From NCBI GenBank assembly GCA_002690865.1, contig NZGG01000024.1, positions 62,001 through 126,000 of the forward strand: a DNA stretch of 64,000 nucleotides. Reading direction: 5' to 3'. Positions 63,720 through 64,000 of this stretch are shown here, piece after piece. Numbering within the stretch: the stretch's first letter is position 1; each line of letters begins with the position of its first letter. The position numbers and the translations under genes were made by a program. The notes beneath the pieces were generated by a model. It was not told where the DNA came from. It was given only the letters and a program-made list of their open reading frames with translations, and did not search any database. This DNA is from Gammaproteobacteria bacterium. Its GTDB lineage: Bacteria > Pseudomonadota > Gammaproteobacteria > Pseudomonadales > Azotimanducaceae.

Positions 63720-64000
63720 ATGACCATGCAACAAACGCCACTTCTCATGTCTCGTATTCTTGGCCGGGGTGCGCGACTTGACCCCCATGAAGAGATTGTA
63801 ACGGCGCAAGAAAACGGGACTCATCGACAAACACTGAAGACTACCTGGGACAGATCAAATCAACTCGCTGGGGCTCTCACTCAATATGGCATACAAAAAG
63901 GAGATCGTATTGCCAGTTTCATGTGGAATAATTATCGACACCTAGAACTTTATCAAGCAGTCCCATCTATGGGTGCAGTGCTCCACACTCTAAATATCCG
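63720..64000 (+). CDS. Acyl-CoA synthetase (AMP-binding family), N-terminal part
   Basis: The first 93 codons lie in the window; the rest is cut off. The translation (TPLLMSRILGRGARLDPHEEIV, then TWDRSNQLAGAL, GIQKGDRIASFMWNNYRHLELYQAVPSMGAVLHTLN) is the standard start of medium/long-chain fatty acid CoA ligases. GGAG lies eight bases before the ATG at 63720. The AMP-binding motif itself is beyond the edge. Confidence 0.85.
   Translation, partial: MTMQQTPLLMSRILGRGARLDPHEEIVTAQENGTHRQTLKTTWDRSNQLAGALTQYGIQKGDRIASFMWNNYRHLELYQAVPSMGAVLHTLNI

Overview
The window is a dense, moderately A+T-rich bacterial chromosome segment. It most likely comes from a marine gammaproteobacterium: it carries the cmoA-cmoB tRNA wobble-uridine pair, an RluA-type pseudouridine synthase, YejB/YejE permeases, a monomeric NADP-isocitrate dehydrogenase, a complete pstSCAB-phoU block and many envelope lipoproteins. 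The taxonomy is inference from gene content only. No insertion sequence, integrase, rRNA or CRISPR array was seen. There is one tRNA gene, tRNA-Arg with anticodon TCG.

Layout. 1-8.6 kb: a truncated PyrD-like dehydrogenase with a reductase tail and a phosphoesterase on the minus strand; then a three-subunit molybdenum hydroxylase (FAD, 2Fe-2S, Mo subunits), a MoaD/ThiS-like protein and a hydroxyacid dehydrogenase; then a MaoC-like protein. 8.7-19.6 kb: isocitrate dehydrogenase; an enoyl-CoA hydratase/isomerase; a coupled pterin-synthase-like/SDR/YhhQ-transporter trio; a heterodimeric ABC exporter; ilvD. 19.6-32 kb: glutathione transferase, holin-like membrane protein, YejBE permeases, MATE exporter, tRNA-Arg, a beta-propeller glycosidase-like protein, an N-acetylneuraminate-lyase-like aldolase, an SDR, a redoxin gene interrupted by one in-frame TGA exactly at the first Cys of its CxxC motif (a candidate selenoprotein), a VOC protein, a PhyH dioxygenase and a phosphohexomutase. 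32-37.6 kb: a small membrane protein, a phosphoesterase pseudogene with three in-frame stops, a second phosphoesterase, cmoA, cmoB (which appears to start at ATT) and rluA. 37.8-46.2 kb: phosphate uptake genes pstSCAB-phoU, a divergent porin, a Nudix hydrolase, an SDR and an M48 metalloprotease.

46.4-62.1 kb holds the most unusual content: two tandem paralogous secreted TPR proteins with TonB-like C-termini, two convergent small lipoproteins, and a nine-gene plus-strand operon. The operon encodes a Pro/Ser-rich lipoprotein, a second lipoprotein, a membrane pseudokinase with TPR and PEGA-like regions, a PEGA-repeat protein with a Cys-less formylglycine-enzyme-like domain, a small secreted protein, a MotA/TolQ/ExbB-type proton channel, an Hsp70/actin-fold protein with an FHA-like tail, and two membrane-anchored vWA proteins. 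The vWA proteins share an N-terminal Asp-x-x-Ser-Cys-Gly-Phe-Gly signature at the start of their single membrane helix, where ExbD and MotB carry their essential Asp. No ExbD, TolR or MotB gene is present. I infer a proton-motive-force-coupled envelope machine in which the vWA proteins replace ExbD/MotB. The window ends with a VOC protein, a methyltransferase and the start of an acyl-CoA synthetase gene.

All homology statements come from reading motifs and translated sequence by eye; no database was searched.
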